Shown here: positions 24,950 to 34,251 of the stretch, in pieces
Layout of the letters: every line of letters begins with the position of its first letter
How positions within the stretch are numbered: position 1 is the first letter of the stretch
NCBI RefSeq assembly: GCF_013155465.1
Contig: NZ_JABJVX010000003.1
Span: forward strand, 90,086 to 154,085
Reading direction: 5' to 3'
Origin: Alterinioella nitratireducens
Lineage (GTDB): Bacteria > Pseudomonadota > Alphaproteobacteria > Rhodobacterales > Rhodobacteraceae
Length of the DNA stretch: 64,000 nucleotides
The notes under the pieces: generated by a model
Database searches by the model: none
Told to the model about the DNA's origin: nothing
What the model saw: only the letters and a program-made list of their open reading frames with translations
Position numbers and translations under genes: made by a program

Positions 24950-26236
24950 CTACCCCTCGACCTCGTCCAGCCCGTAGGCGACCCAGACGGCGGCCAGCGA
25001 CATCGCGGCAAAGGCCGTCAGCGTCACGACCGCTCCGGCGATGGAGGCAAGCGCCCCGAACAGGCCCGAGCCAAGCAGCACGATCCCGATCACGGTGTTG
25101 GACACCGCCGTATAGGCCGCGCGTCTGTCCTCGGGGGCCATGTCGACCAGGTAGGTTGAGCGCCCCTGCCGCACGCCGTGATAGGCGAGCATCAGGGTGA
25201 AGAGGACCAGCGGCAGCGCCCAGATCGTGCTGGAAAGCCCGGCGAGATCCAGCGCCACAGCCCCCGCCAGCGCCACGCCGCCGACAAGGCCCGACAGGAT
25301 CAGCACCTTGCGGCTGGAGCGATCCGCGATCCGGCCCCAGATATAGGAGCTGAGGAAGGCCGCGATGGACGAGGCCAGCACCAGCGCGCCAAGCCGGTCG
25401 AACGTGCCCTGCCCGGCTTGCGCCCCCAGAAGCACAAGGTATGGCGGGGCCAGCGCCGTGGCGGTCAAGAGCCCGCGCGCGAGGATGAAGCGGGTCAGCT
25501 GCGGATCTTCACGCAATAGCGACAATTGCCCAAGCGGTGCGCCCTCCCCGGCCTCGCCCGGTGCGGGGTCCTCATGCAGGGTTGAAAAAAGCAGCGCCGC
25601 ACAGCCCCACAGTATTGCGGCCAAAGACACCGCGCCGATCACCAGACCGACCCGCGAGATCCAGCCCGACATGAGCAGAAGCGCAAAGAGCACGACCGCC
25701 CCCGCACCCACCGAACTGGCCAGCCCCTTGGCCGAGCCGCGCCGACCCTTGCCGACGGTCTTGCCGAGGATGTCCTTGTAGCTGACCGAACAGATGCTGC
25801 GGCTGACCGCCAGCACCGCCAGAAGCGCACAGATCGCGGCCCCCGCCGCCGCGCCCGAGAGGGTCAGCGCCGCAAGCACGATCCCCGCCGCCGCCGCCCC
25901 CTGCCCGACCGAGCCCGCCACCCAGGCCCATTTGCGCCGCGCCATCGCATGAACACGCGGGGCCGCGAACAGTTGTGGCAGCAGCGCACCCGCCTCGCGG
26001 ATCGGAACAAGCAGGCCCACGAAGAGGCTGGAGGCCCCCAGATGCGTCAGGAGCCAGGACAGCACCAGTTTCGGGTCGATCAGCCCGTCGGCGATCTTGG
26101 TCATCGAGAGCGACCCGGCATGGCGCAGGAAACTGCCCGCCTCATGCGCCCGCGCCGCGTCCGTGAGGTCGCCGGGGCTGTCGCTGTCCTCCGTCAGCGC
26201 CTCGAACAGGGTTTCCTCAAAACTGGTATCGGCCAT
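24950..26236 (-). CDS. MFS transporter, unassigned
   Basis: A 428-residue membrane protein with about twelve helices and a soluble N-terminal extension of some 45 residues (MADTSFEETLFEALTEDSDSPGDLTD...). GRIADRSSRKVLILSGLVGG is a motif A-like loop in the second half; SYKDILGKTVGKGRRGSAKG is a distinctive basic cytoplasmic loop. The fold is clear but I do not recognise a substrate group. It converges with the nqr operon, stop to stop, with eight bases between. Confidence 0.75.
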   Translation of the reverse strand: MADTSFEETLFEALTEDSDSPGDLTDAARAHEAGSFLRHAGSLSMTKIADGLIDPKLVLSWLLTHLGASSLFVGLLVPIREAGALLPQLFAAPRVHAMARRKWAWVAGSVGQGAAAAGIVLAALTLSGAAAGAAICALLAVLAVSRSICSVSYKDILGKTVGKGRRGSAKGLASSVGAGAVVLFALLLMSGWISRVGLVIGAVSLAAILWGCAALLFSTLHEDPAPGEAGEGAPLGQLSLLREDPQLTRFILARGLLTATALAPPYLVLLGAQAGQGTFDRLGALVLASSIAAFLSSYIWGRIADRSSRKVLILSGLVGGVALAGAVALDLAGLSSTIWALPLVLFTLMLAYHGVRQGRSTYLVDMAPEDRRAAYTAVSNTVIGIVLLGSGLFGALASIAGAVVTLTAFAAMSLAAVWVAYGLDEVEG

Positions 26237-26302
26237 ACTGGTCCCTTTTGAAATCAGGCGCTACGCAATAGAGAGAGAATAGCCCCACGCCGGAGAAGTT
26301 CC

Positions 26303-27230
26303 ATGTCCGCATCCGTTTTCGCCCTGCCCTCGGGCTATATCGACGCCCATCATCACATCTGGGCGCCCGAGACGCGCGGGGCCGAGATCGGCTATGGCTG
26401 GCTGCGCGATATCGGTGCGGCGAAGCCCTTTGGCGACCCGACCCCGATCCAGCGCGATTACCTGATGGCGGAGTTCCTGAACGAGGCCAAGACACGCCCC
26501 CGCGCCTCGGTTCATGTCCAGACCGATGGCGCCCTGCCCGATCCGGTGGCGGAAACCGCCTTTGTGCAGGCCGAGGCGGATGCGGCGGGCCATGCGGTGG
26601 CCATTATCGGGCTCGCCGATCTCAGCGCCCCCGATCTGGGCGATCTGCTGGCGCGGCATGGCAGCTATCCCGGCTTTCGCGGCGTGCGGCAGATCGTGGC
26701 GCGGTTGGAGGGCAATCCGGGGCTGAGCTTCGCGCCACGGGATTTCCTGGCGGATGCGAAGTGGCGCGAGGGGCTGAAGCGGATCGAGGGCCTCGGGCTG
26801 TGTTTCGACCTGCAACTCTACCCCGAACAGGCCGGGGCGGCGTGCGAGGCACTTGCCGCCACGCCCGACCTCACCGTGATCATCGACCATGCGCTCAGCC
26901 CGCATGATGCCAGCCCCGCCGGGTTCGCGCGCTGGAAAGAGGCCGTGGCGATGATGGCCGCGCGGCCCCGGACCTGTATCAAGCTGTCGGGCTTCGGCAT
27001 GTTCCGGCCCGATTGGGCCGAGACCGGCGCCTTCGCCCCGCATATCGGGCATATTCTGGCGGAGTTCGGCGCGGGACGGGTCATGTGGGGCAGCAATTAC
27101 CCGGTGGAAAAGCTGGCCGCGCACTATGAAACTTGCCTGAAGGTGGTCGCGGATCAAGTGCCGGATCACGACCGAAAAAGTGTTTTTTTTTCACACAGTA
27201 ACAAGTATTTACAGTCTAAACTTAACCTAG
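26303..27230 (+). CDS. Amidohydrolase-2 family hydrolase, probable frameshift near the end
   Basis: A TIM-barrel metal-dependent hydrolase. The HxH site is in YIDAHHHIWAP near residue 15, and MWGSNYPVEKL near residue 258 is the C-terminal metal/substrate stretch. The uninterrupted frame runs on to 27466 and ends in an Arg/Pro-rich tail antisense to phoB, unlike the family. Dropping one T of the T9 tract at 27183-27191 gives VFFHTVTSIYSLNLT and a stop at 27228-27230, restoring the usual end and a 308-residue protein that meets phoB tail to tail. Either a true mutation, a slippage-dependent gene or a sequencing error. Related enzymes act on lactones or aromatic acids. Confidence 0.75.
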
Positions 27231-27908
27231 TGCATAACCCGCGCCGCGCACCGTGCGGATGGGGTCTTCGCCGCCCGCCGCGCCAAGCGCCTTGCGCAGC
27301 CGCCCGATATGGACATCGACGGTGCGGGTATCGACATAGACATCGCGGCCCCAGACCCGGTCGAGCAACTGATCGCGGCTCCAGACCCTGCCGGGGCGCT
27401 CCAGGAACACGGCCAGCAGCCGGTATTCGGTCGGCCCGAGCGAGACCTCCCGCCCGTTCCGGCTGACCCGGTGTTCGGTCATGTCCATGGCGATGTCGCC
27501 ATAGCTCAGCACCTCGCCCACGGCGGCGGGGCGGGTGCGGCGTAACTGGGTGCGGATGCGCGCCAGCAGCTCGGCCACCGAATAGGGCTTGATCATGTAA
27601 TCATCGGCCCCGGTTTCCAGCCCGCGCACCTTGTCGACCTCCTCCGAGCGGGCGCTCAGCATGATGACGGGGATGGCGCGGGTGTCCTTGCCGGTCTTCA
27701 ACTGGCGGCAGATTTCCAGGCCCGAGACATGCGGCAACATCCAGTCCAGCACGATCAGGTCGGGCGGAGTCTCGCGCACCAGGTCCAGCGCGATATCGCC
27801 CGCATCCGCTGTTGCCACCTCATACCCTTCGGCGCGCAGATTGTAGGCCAGCACCTCGCGCTGCGCCGCCTCATCCTCGACCACGAGGATCAGTGGCTCA
27901 CCCGGCAT
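27222..27908 (-). CDS. phoB: Phosphate regulon response regulator PhoB
   Basis: A 228-residue OmpR-type regulator. Receiver domain residues 5-120 with the acidic pair at VVEDE, phospho-acceptor Asp55 in VLDWMLP and Lys in MIKPYS; winged-helix DNA-binding domain about 130-228 (VSLGPTEYRLLAVFLERPGRVWSRDQLLDRVWG, VDVHIGRLRKAL). Start at the ATG at 27908 (MPGEPLILVVEDE), which overlaps the end of phoU by 11 bases. It would activate genes with Pho boxes, such as pstS in this window, when phosphorylated by PhoR. Confidence 0.95.
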   Translation of the reverse strand: MPGEPLILVVEDEAAQREVLAYNLRAEGYEVATADAGDIALDLVRETPPDLIVLDWMLPHVSGLEICRQLKTGKDTRAIPVIMLSARSEEVDKVRGLETGADDYMIKPYSVAELLARIRTQLRRTRPAAVGEVLSYGDIAMDMTEHRVSRNGREVSLGPTEYRLLAVFLERPGRVWSRDQLLDRVWGRDVYVDTRTVDVHIGRLRKALGAAGGEDPIRTVRGAGYALG

Positions 27909-28614
27909 CCGGCGCCCCCGTCGCGGTGGCATCGCCCTTCTCGCGGTCCTCATCCGGGTAGGCGCCATCGACAAGGTAGATTACCTGCTCGCAGATCGAG
28001 GTGACGTGATCGCCCATGCGCTCGATGTTCTTGGCGATGAAATGCAGGTGCATGCAGGGCGTGATGTTGCGCGGATCCTCCATCATGAAGGTCAGGTATT
28101 CGCGGAACAGGCCCGAATACATCTGGTCGACCTCCAGGTCGCGGTCGCGCACGTCGTGGGCAAGATCGACGTCACGCTGGATATAGGCGTCCAGTGCGTC
28201 CTTCAGCATCAGTTCCACCAGCCGGGCCATACGGCGCAGCGATTTCGTGGTGCCCTCGATCTCGTCCATCTCCATCAACACGCCGGTGCGCTTGGCGATG
28301 TTCTTGGCGTAATCGCCCATCCGCTCCAGCGCGCCGGAAAGGCGGAAGACGGTCAGCACGGTGCGCAAATCGCCCGCGATGGGTTGGCGCAGCGCGAGAA
28401 TACGGGCCGCGTCCTCGTTGACGGCATGTTCCAGCGCGTCGATGGGTTTGTCACCTGCCCTGACCTTCTGGGCAAGCTCCGCGTCGCGGGTTTCCAGCGC
28501 CTTCGCTGCATCCGATATTGCCGCCTCGACCAGCCCGCCCATCTTCATGATGCTGGCCTGAATCCCCTCCAGGTCGCGGTCGAAGGCGCGCAGGATATGT
28601 GTCTGGTTTTCCAT
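27898..28614 (-). CDS. phoU: Phosphate transport system regulator PhoU
   Basis: A 238-residue all-helical protein of two three-helix bundles, each with the metal-binding E/D pattern (RLSGALERMGDYAKNIAKR near residue 85 and HFIAKNIERMGDHVTSICEQ near residue 200). PhoU links the Pst transporter to PhoR and represses Pho signalling when phosphate is plentiful. The start MENQTHILRAFDRDLEGI at 28614 fits the family. It lies between pstB and phoB in the usual order. Confidence 0.95.
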   Translation of the reverse strand: MENQTHILRAFDRDLEGIQASIMKMGGLVEAAISDAAKALETRDAELAQKVRAGDKPIDALEHAVNEDAARILALRQPIAGDLRTVLTVFRLSGALERMGDYAKNIAKRTGVLMEMDEIEGTTKSLRRMARLVELMLKDALDAYIQRDVDLAHDVRDRDLEVDQMYSGLFREYLTFMMEDPRNITPCMHLHFIAKNIERMGDHVTSICEQVIYLVDGAYPDEDREKGDATATGAPDAG

Positions 28615-28633
28615 CTCGTCTCTCCGGGGTGGC

Positions 28634-29425
<792 letters not shown>

Positions 29426-29437
29426 CTCATGCCCCTC

Positions 29438-30757
29438 TTACCAGCGGCGTTCAAAGCGGCGGCGCAACAGCACCGCGATCAGGTTCATGGCGACCAGGAA
29501 GACCAGAAGCACGATGGTCGCCCCCGCCGCGCGTTCGACGAAAGCCGGATCGGCGCGCTGTGTCCAGTTATAGACCTGCACCGGCAGCGCCGAGGCGGGA
29601 TCGAACAGCCCCTCGGGCGGCATGTCGGGATATTCGCGCACGAAAGCCACCATGCCAATAAGCAACAAGGGCGCGGTTTCGCCAAGCGCCTGCGCAAGGC
29701 CCAGGATGGTGCCGGTCAGGATACCGGGTGCCGCCAGCGGCAGCACATGGTGGAACACTGCCTGCATTTTCGACGCGCCAAGACCAAGCGCCGCGGAGCG
29801 GATCGAGGGCGGCACGGCGCGCAGGGCGGCGCGGGTCGCGATGATGATGGTCGGCAGCGTCATCAGGGTCAGGACGAGACCGCCGACGATGGGGGCCGAT
29901 TGCGGCAGCCCCGCGAGGTTGATGAAGATCGCAAGGCCGAGGATGCCGAAGACGATCGAGGGCACGGCGGCGAGGTTCGAGATATTGACCTCGATGATAT
30001 CGGTCAGGCGGTTCTTGGGGGCGAATTCCTCAAGATAGATCGAGGCCGCGACGCCGATCGGCAGCGCCAGCACAAGAACCACCCCGATCATGTAGAGCGA
30101 GCCCAGGATCGCCACGCCAAGCCCCGCCGCCTCGGGCCGCTGGTCCGAGGCATCGGGGCCGGTCAGGAAGGCCCAGTTCCATCGCGTCTCCATCATGCCG
30201 GCATCCGCCATCGCCTGCGCCAGCCGGATCTGTGCGGGGCTGACATTGGCGTCGCGCTCGGCGCTTTCCAGCGTCACGCGGCCCTTGAAATAGCCGTCGA
30301 TCCGGCCACTTGCCAGCATCTCAAGCTCCAGCGTCTCGCCCAGGATGTCGGGGTTGGCCAGCACCATGGCGCGGACCTGCGCCGGGGCCTCCTGGCTGAT
30401 CATGCCCATCAGGGCCTGCGGGCTGACTCCGGTCAGGTCGATCCCCTCGGCTTGCAGGTGCATCTGCAAGGATTGCGCCAGCAGGGGCGCGTAGCCGAAG
30501 GTCGTCACGCGGGCCATTTCGGCGGGGTCGCGGTTGCCCTCGGGGTCCAGCCGGTCGGCACTCAGCGTCACGGGGATGGTCAGGTAGGTCTGGCGGAACG
30601 CGCCCGCGCCGTTGCCGATGACCGAGATCACCAGAAGCGCCAGCGCCGCCAGCCCGGTGATCACGGCGGCAAGGCCGAAGGCGCGGAACCGGGCCTCGGC
30701 GCGATTGCGGGCCCTGGTGCGCGGATCGGCGGTCAGAAGGGAACTGGACTGGGTCAT
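29438..30757 (-). CDS. pstA: Phosphate ABC transporter permease PstA
   Basis: A 439-residue permease, longer than enteric PstA (about 296). One N-terminal helix (AVITGLAALALLVISVIG) is followed by a periplasmic insertion of some 150 residues of the DUF3333 type, then the usual permease domain with the EAA loop (RAVPPSIRSAALGLGASKMQAVFHHVLPLA). This long form is usual in alphaproteobacteria. Its start overlaps the pstC stop by four bases. Confidence 0.93.
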   Translation of the reverse strand: MTQSSSLLTADPRTRARNRAEARFRAFGLAAVITGLAALALLVISVIGNGAGAFRQTYLTIPVTLSADRLDPEGNRDPAEMARVTTFGYAPLLAQSLQMHLQAEGIDLTGVSPQALMGMISQEAPAQVRAMVLANPDILGETLELEMLASGRIDGYFKGRVTLESAERDANVSPAQIRLAQAMADAGMMETRWNWAFLTGPDASDQRPEAAGLGVAILGSLYMIGVVLVLALPIGVAASIYLEEFAPKNRLTDIIEVNISNLAAVPSIVFGILGLAIFINLAGLPQSAPIVGGLVLTLMTLPTIIIATRAALRAVPPSIRSAALGLGASKMQAVFHHVLPLAAPGILTGTILGLAQALGETAPLLLIGMVAFVREYPDMPPEGLFDPASALPVQVYNWTQRADPAFVERAAGATIVLLVFLVAMNLIAVLLRRRFERRW

Positions 30758-31929
30758 TCATACTGCTCCCGGTAGCGGCGCACGATGTAAAGCGCGAGGA
30801 TGTTGAGGCAGAGCGTGATCGCGAAGAGGGTCAGGCCAAGCGCGAAGGCGACCAGTGCCTCGGGGCTGGAAAAATCGGTATCCCCCGTTAACTGGCCCAC
30901 AATCTTGACGGTCACGGTGGTCATCGCCTCGAACGGGTTGAGGCTGAGACGCGCCGCCGCCCCTGCCCCCATCACCACGATCATGGTCTCGCCGATGGCG
31001 CGCGAGGTCGCCAGAAGGACCGCGCCGACAATGCCCGGAAGGGCCGCGGGCAGAATCACCTGGCGCACGGTCTCGGATTGCGTGGCCCCAAGCCCGTAGG
31101 CCCCATCACGTAGAGATTGCGGGACCGCGTTGATGATGTCGTCCGACAGGGACGAGACGAAGGGAATGAGCATGATGCCCATGACCAGCCCCGCCGTCAT
31201 CACCGAGGAGGACGAGGTGCCAAGCCCCATCGGTGCTGCGAACCAGTCGCGCAGGAGCGGCCCGACCGTGACCAGCGCGAAAAGGCCGTAGACGATGGTG
31301 GGAATGCCCGCCAGCACCTCGATCAGCGGCTTGGCGATGGCGCGAAAGCGCGGGCCCGCATATTCGGCCATGTAGATCGCCGCGAAAAGCCCGACGGGAA
31401 CGGCCACCAGCAGCGCGATGAAGGTGATGTAGAGCGTGCCCCAAAGCAACGGGATCAGGCCAAGCTCGGAGCCGCCCTCGAAACTGGGGATCCATTCCAG
31501 ACCAAAGAAGAACTGCTGCCAGGGGTAGAGGCTGAAGAAATCCGCCGTTTCCACCAGCATCGAGGCGACGATACCGAAGGTCGTCAGGATCGCGATGGAG
31601 GAGGCGGTGATGAGGCCCGCGAGGATGCAGCGCTCCAACGCCGTGCGGGCGCGGAACTCGGGTGTGATCCGGATCAGCGCGAGGCCAAGGCCGATCACGG
31701 CCAGGACCGGGGCCAGGATCGTGCCGCCGGGCCAGGCCATGAGCGCCAGGACCAGCAGGGCAAACCCGGGGATCAGGGCCGCCAGCGCGGTGATCGCGCC
31801 ATAGGCATGCGGCAGGGAATGCAGCGCGGCGGGACTGCCCCCCGTCAGGTGCAGGGCGCGCGCGCGGCCAAGCCAGTAGCCCGCGGCGCCAAGGGCGAGA
31901 GTGGCGGCGATGATCCAGAGAAGCGGCAT
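30754..31929 (-). CDS. pstC: Phosphate ABC transporter permease PstC
   Basis: A 391-residue permease partner of PstA. Two or three extra N-terminal helices (MPLLWIIAATLALGAAGYWLG; YGAITALAALIPGFALLVLALMAW) precede the standard domain containing PLIEVLAGIPTIVYGLFA and the EAA loop (QSLRDGAYGLGATQSETVRQVILPAALPG). Gap to pstS is 73 bases and holds a strong hairpin. Same operon as pstA by four-base overlap. Confidence 0.93.
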   Translation of the reverse strand: MPLLWIIAATLALGAAGYWLGRARALHLTGGSPAALHSLPHAYGAITALAALIPGFALLVLALMAWPGGTILAPVLAVIGLGLALIRITPEFRARTALERCILAGLITASSIAILTTFGIVASMLVETADFFSLYPWQQFFFGLEWIPSFEGGSELGLIPLLWGTLYITFIALLVAVPVGLFAAIYMAEYAGPRFRAIAKPLIEVLAGIPTIVYGLFALVTVGPLLRDWFAAPMGLGTSSSSVMTAGLVMGIMLIPFVSSLSDDIINAVPQSLRDGAYGLGATQSETVRQVILPAALPGIVGAVLLATSRAIGETMIVVMGAGAAARLSLNPFEAMTTVTVKIVGQLTGDTDFSSPEALVAFALGLTLFAITLCLNILALYIVRRYREQYE

Positions 31930-31943
31930 ATCGGGGATCCGTC

Positions 31944-31981
31944 AAAAACTGTGGGGGGGCAGGACACGCGCCCTGCCCCCC
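31944..31981 (-). terminator. Hairpin between pstS and pstC, partial terminator or mRNA cap
   Basis: On the minus strand GGGGGGCAGG (31981-31972) pairs with CCTGCCCCCC (31963-31954) over an eight-base loop; five Ts follow after five bases. Likely lets pstS be expressed more than the membrane genes, by attenuation or 3'-end protection. Confidence 0.55.
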
Positions 31982-32002
31982 ATTGACCCGGTTCGGGCCG
32001 GC

Positions 32003-33046
32003 TTACATCGCGTCCATGGTGGTGCCGTTCGCGACCACCGCCTGCGTCGCGGCAAGCTCGGGGTCGGAGACCAGCCCATAGGCGGCCAGCGGGCCCCAGG
32101 GGCCGGCGATCTCATCGGAAACGAAGAACTCGGCATATTCGCGCAGGCCGGGGATCACGTCCAGATGGTCGGCCTTGATGTAGAAAAACAAGGGCCGCGA
32201 GACCGGGTATTCGCCGCTGGCGATGGTCTCGGTCGAGGGCACGACATCGTTCATCGTGGCAACCTGCAGGGAGGCCGTGTTGTTCTGGTAGAAGGACAGG
32301 CCGAACACGCCGATGCCTTCGGGGTTGGCCGAGATGCGGGCCAGCGTTTCGGTGTAGTCGCCGTCGATATCGACCGAGACACCGTCGCCGCGGATGGACA
32401 TGCAGGTTTCCTCGGCCGCGTCTTCATCGCCGCCGTTGATGTCCAGGATGGCCTCATAGGCGCCGCTGTCCTCGCAGCCCTGCAAGATCACCTTCTCGTC
32501 GAAGACCTCGCGGGTGCCGTGGCGGGTGCCGGGGATGAAGGCGGCGATCTCCTGCGCGGGCAGGTCGGGGTTCACTTCGTTCCAGGCCGTGTTCGGGTTG
32601 GCGATCATCGCACCATCCATGGGCAATTCGGCGGCCAGCGCCTGGTACCAGTCGGCGGGGGTGAATTCGAACGACGGGCCGTTGATGTCCGAGGCGAAGA
32701 CGATGCCGTCATAGCCGATGCGCACTTCGATGATCTCGGTCACGCCGTTTTCGGCGCAGGTCGCGATCTCGCTTTCGCGGATCGGGCGCGAGGAGTTGGC
32801 GATGTCGGTGGTGGTCTCGCCCACGCCTTCGCAGAAGCGGCGCAGACCGGTCGAGGAACCGCCCGATTCGACCACCGGGGTCGGGAAATCGAAGTTCTCG
32901 CCGAAGGCCTCGGCAACGATGGTGGCATAAGGCAGAACCGTGGACGACCCCGCGATCTGCACGTTGTCGCGGCTTTGCGCGGCGGCGGCGGTGGCGGTCA
33001 CGGCCAGGATGGCCAGGGCGGAAGCGGTGGAATAGGCGATAGACAT
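32003..33046 (-). CDS. pstS: Phosphate-binding protein PstS
   Basis: A 347-residue periplasmic protein with a signal peptide (MSIAYSTASALAILAVTATAAAAQ). Phosphate-contact motifs are IAGSSTVLPYA near residue 31, SGGSSTGLRRFCEG near residue 62 and IANSSRPIRESE near residue 82. It delivers phosphate to PstCA. Length is normal for the alphaproteobacterial type. A three-repeat Pho box lies 93-121 bases upstream of its ATG. Confidence 0.96.
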   Translation of the reverse strand: MSIAYSTASALAILAVTATAAAAQSRDNVQIAGSSTVLPYATIVAEAFGENFDFPTPVVESGGSSTGLRRFCEGVGETTTDIANSSRPIRESEIATCAENGVTEIIEVRIGYDGIVFASDINGPSFEFTPADWYQALAAELPMDGAMIANPNTAWNEVNPDLPAQEIAAFIPGTRHGTREVFDEKVILQGCEDSGAYEAILDINGGDEDAAEETCMSIRGDGVSVDIDGDYTETLARISANPEGIGVFGLSFYQNNTASLQVATMNDVVPSTETIASGEYPVSRPLFFYIKADHLDVIPGLREYAEFFVSDEIAGPWGPLAAYGLVSDPELAATQAVVANGTTMDAM

Positions 33047-33138
33047 GGCTCAGAGTTCCCTCAGGTTTTTGTCAGACGGGCCCCGCGATACAGTTCGCGG
33101 TCCCTGCCCCGCCACTAAAGACGTCGCGCTGAGGTTTT

Positions 33139-33167
33139 GTGACGGCGATGTAACAGTTTCATGACAA
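33139..33167 (-). promoter_or_regulatory. Pho box with three repeats upstream of pstS
   Basis: Minus strand: TTGTCAT (33167-33161), CTGTTAC (33156-33150) and CCGTCAC (33145-33139), spaced exactly 11 bases apart by four-base linkers. The consensus repeat is CTGTCAT. PhoB binds such direct repeats as a tandem dimer, and here three are in register. Confidence 0.85.
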
Positions 33168-33213
33168 GGCGGATCGAATTGGGCGGCTGGCCGAAAAAAC
33201 CACCTGCGGGCCC

Positions 33214-34245
33214 TTAATCGGCGCTGCCTTTCGGAAGGAAGACGCTGAACACGCTGCCCTCGCCCGTCCGGCTCCTGATCGTCAGCTTGCCCTGATGCCG
33301 GTTGAGGATGTGTTTCACGATCGCCAGCCCCAGGCCCGTCCCCCCCATCGCGCGGCTGCGGTGGCTGTCGACGCGGTAGAAACGTTCGGTCAGGCGCGGC
33401 AGATGGGCGGGCTCGATCCCTGCCCCCCGGTCGATCACGTCGACGCGCAGATGCGGGTGGCGAAAGCCCGGACCGGCGGCGGCCTCGCTCAGCGCCAGCG
33501 TCACGGGCCGATTCGGGCCGCCGTATTTCAGCGCGTTCTCGGTCAGGTTCACGAAAACCTGGGTCAGCTGATCGCGGTCGCCGGGGATCGGCCCGCCCGT
33601 CTCGCCCGTGATCTCCAGCTTTGACCCCTGGGCCTCGGCCTGGCCCTTGAGGGTGGCGGCCACGCCCTCCAGCACGCCACGCAGATCGACGGGGTGCGCG
33701 GGGCGTTGGCGCTCGGTGCCTTCGACCCGCGCAAGGCTGAGAAGGTCCGAGACCAGCCGGTTCATGCGCTGCGCCTCCTCCTCCATGATGTCCAGAAACC
33801 GCATCCGCGCCTCGGGATCGTCGCGGGCCGGGCCGCGCAGGGTCTCGATGAACCCCATCAGCGCGGTCAGCGGGCTGCGCAATTCATGGCTGACATTGGC
33901 GACGAAGCCGCGCCGCATCTCCTCGGCCTCGCCGATATGGGTGACATCGGCGAAATGCAGCAGGCCCGCGCCCTCGGTCAGCCGCGTGATTGTGACCCGG
34001 TAGAGCACGTCGCGGCCCTGTTGCGTGCGGGTGAAATCGGCCTGGCCCTCGCCCTCGCCGCCCAGAACCGCCGCGATGGCGGCCAGAACCGGGGGCTGGC
34101 GCAGCACCGCACCGTGATCGCGGCCAAGCGCCCAATCCCCGAAGAGACCGCGCGCCGCCGGGTTCATATCGGTGATCAACCCATCCGCCCCGATCACGAT
34201 CATCGGGTCGGGCACGCCGCGCAGGATCAGGGGCAGGTCGGGCAT
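33214..34245 (-). CDS. phoR: Phosphate regulon sensor histidine kinase PhoR, no membrane segment
   Basis: A 343-residue kinase: PAS domain (VPDPMIVIGADGLITDMNPAARGLFG) at about 10-105, HisKA with phospho-acceptor His in FVANVSHELRSPLTALMGF near residue 120, and HATPase with N box (QVFVNLTENALKYGG), G1 (DVIDRGAGI) and G2 (GGTGLGLAIVKHIL). Unlike enteric PhoR it has no N-terminal transmembrane helices, so it must sense through contacts with Pst/PhoU. It begins six bases after the lyase gene, and the Pho box and pstS follow. Confidence 0.9.
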   Translation of the reverse strand: MPDLPLILRGVPDPMIVIGADGLITDMNPAARGLFGDWALGRDHGAVLRQPPVLAAIAAVLGGEGEGQADFTRTQQGRDVLYRVTITRLTEGAGLLHFADVTHIGEAEEMRRGFVANVSHELRSPLTALMGFIETLRGPARDDPEARMRFLDIMEEEAQRMNRLVSDLLSLARVEGTERQRPAHPVDLRGVLEGVAATLKGQAEAQGSKLEITGETGGPIPGDRDQLTQVFVNLTENALKYGGPNRPVTLALSEAAAGPGFRHPHLRVDVIDRGAGIEPAHLPRLTERFYRVDSHRSRAMGGTGLGLAIVKHILNRHQGKLTIRSRTGEGSVFSVFLPKGSAD

Positions 34246-34251
34246 ATTGTC

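Noticed and set aside
27231..27466. C-terminal 80 codons of the uninterrupted amidohydrolase frame
   Set aside because: They lie antisense to phoB, are Arg/Pro-rich and have no family similarity; a one-base shift gives a normal end.
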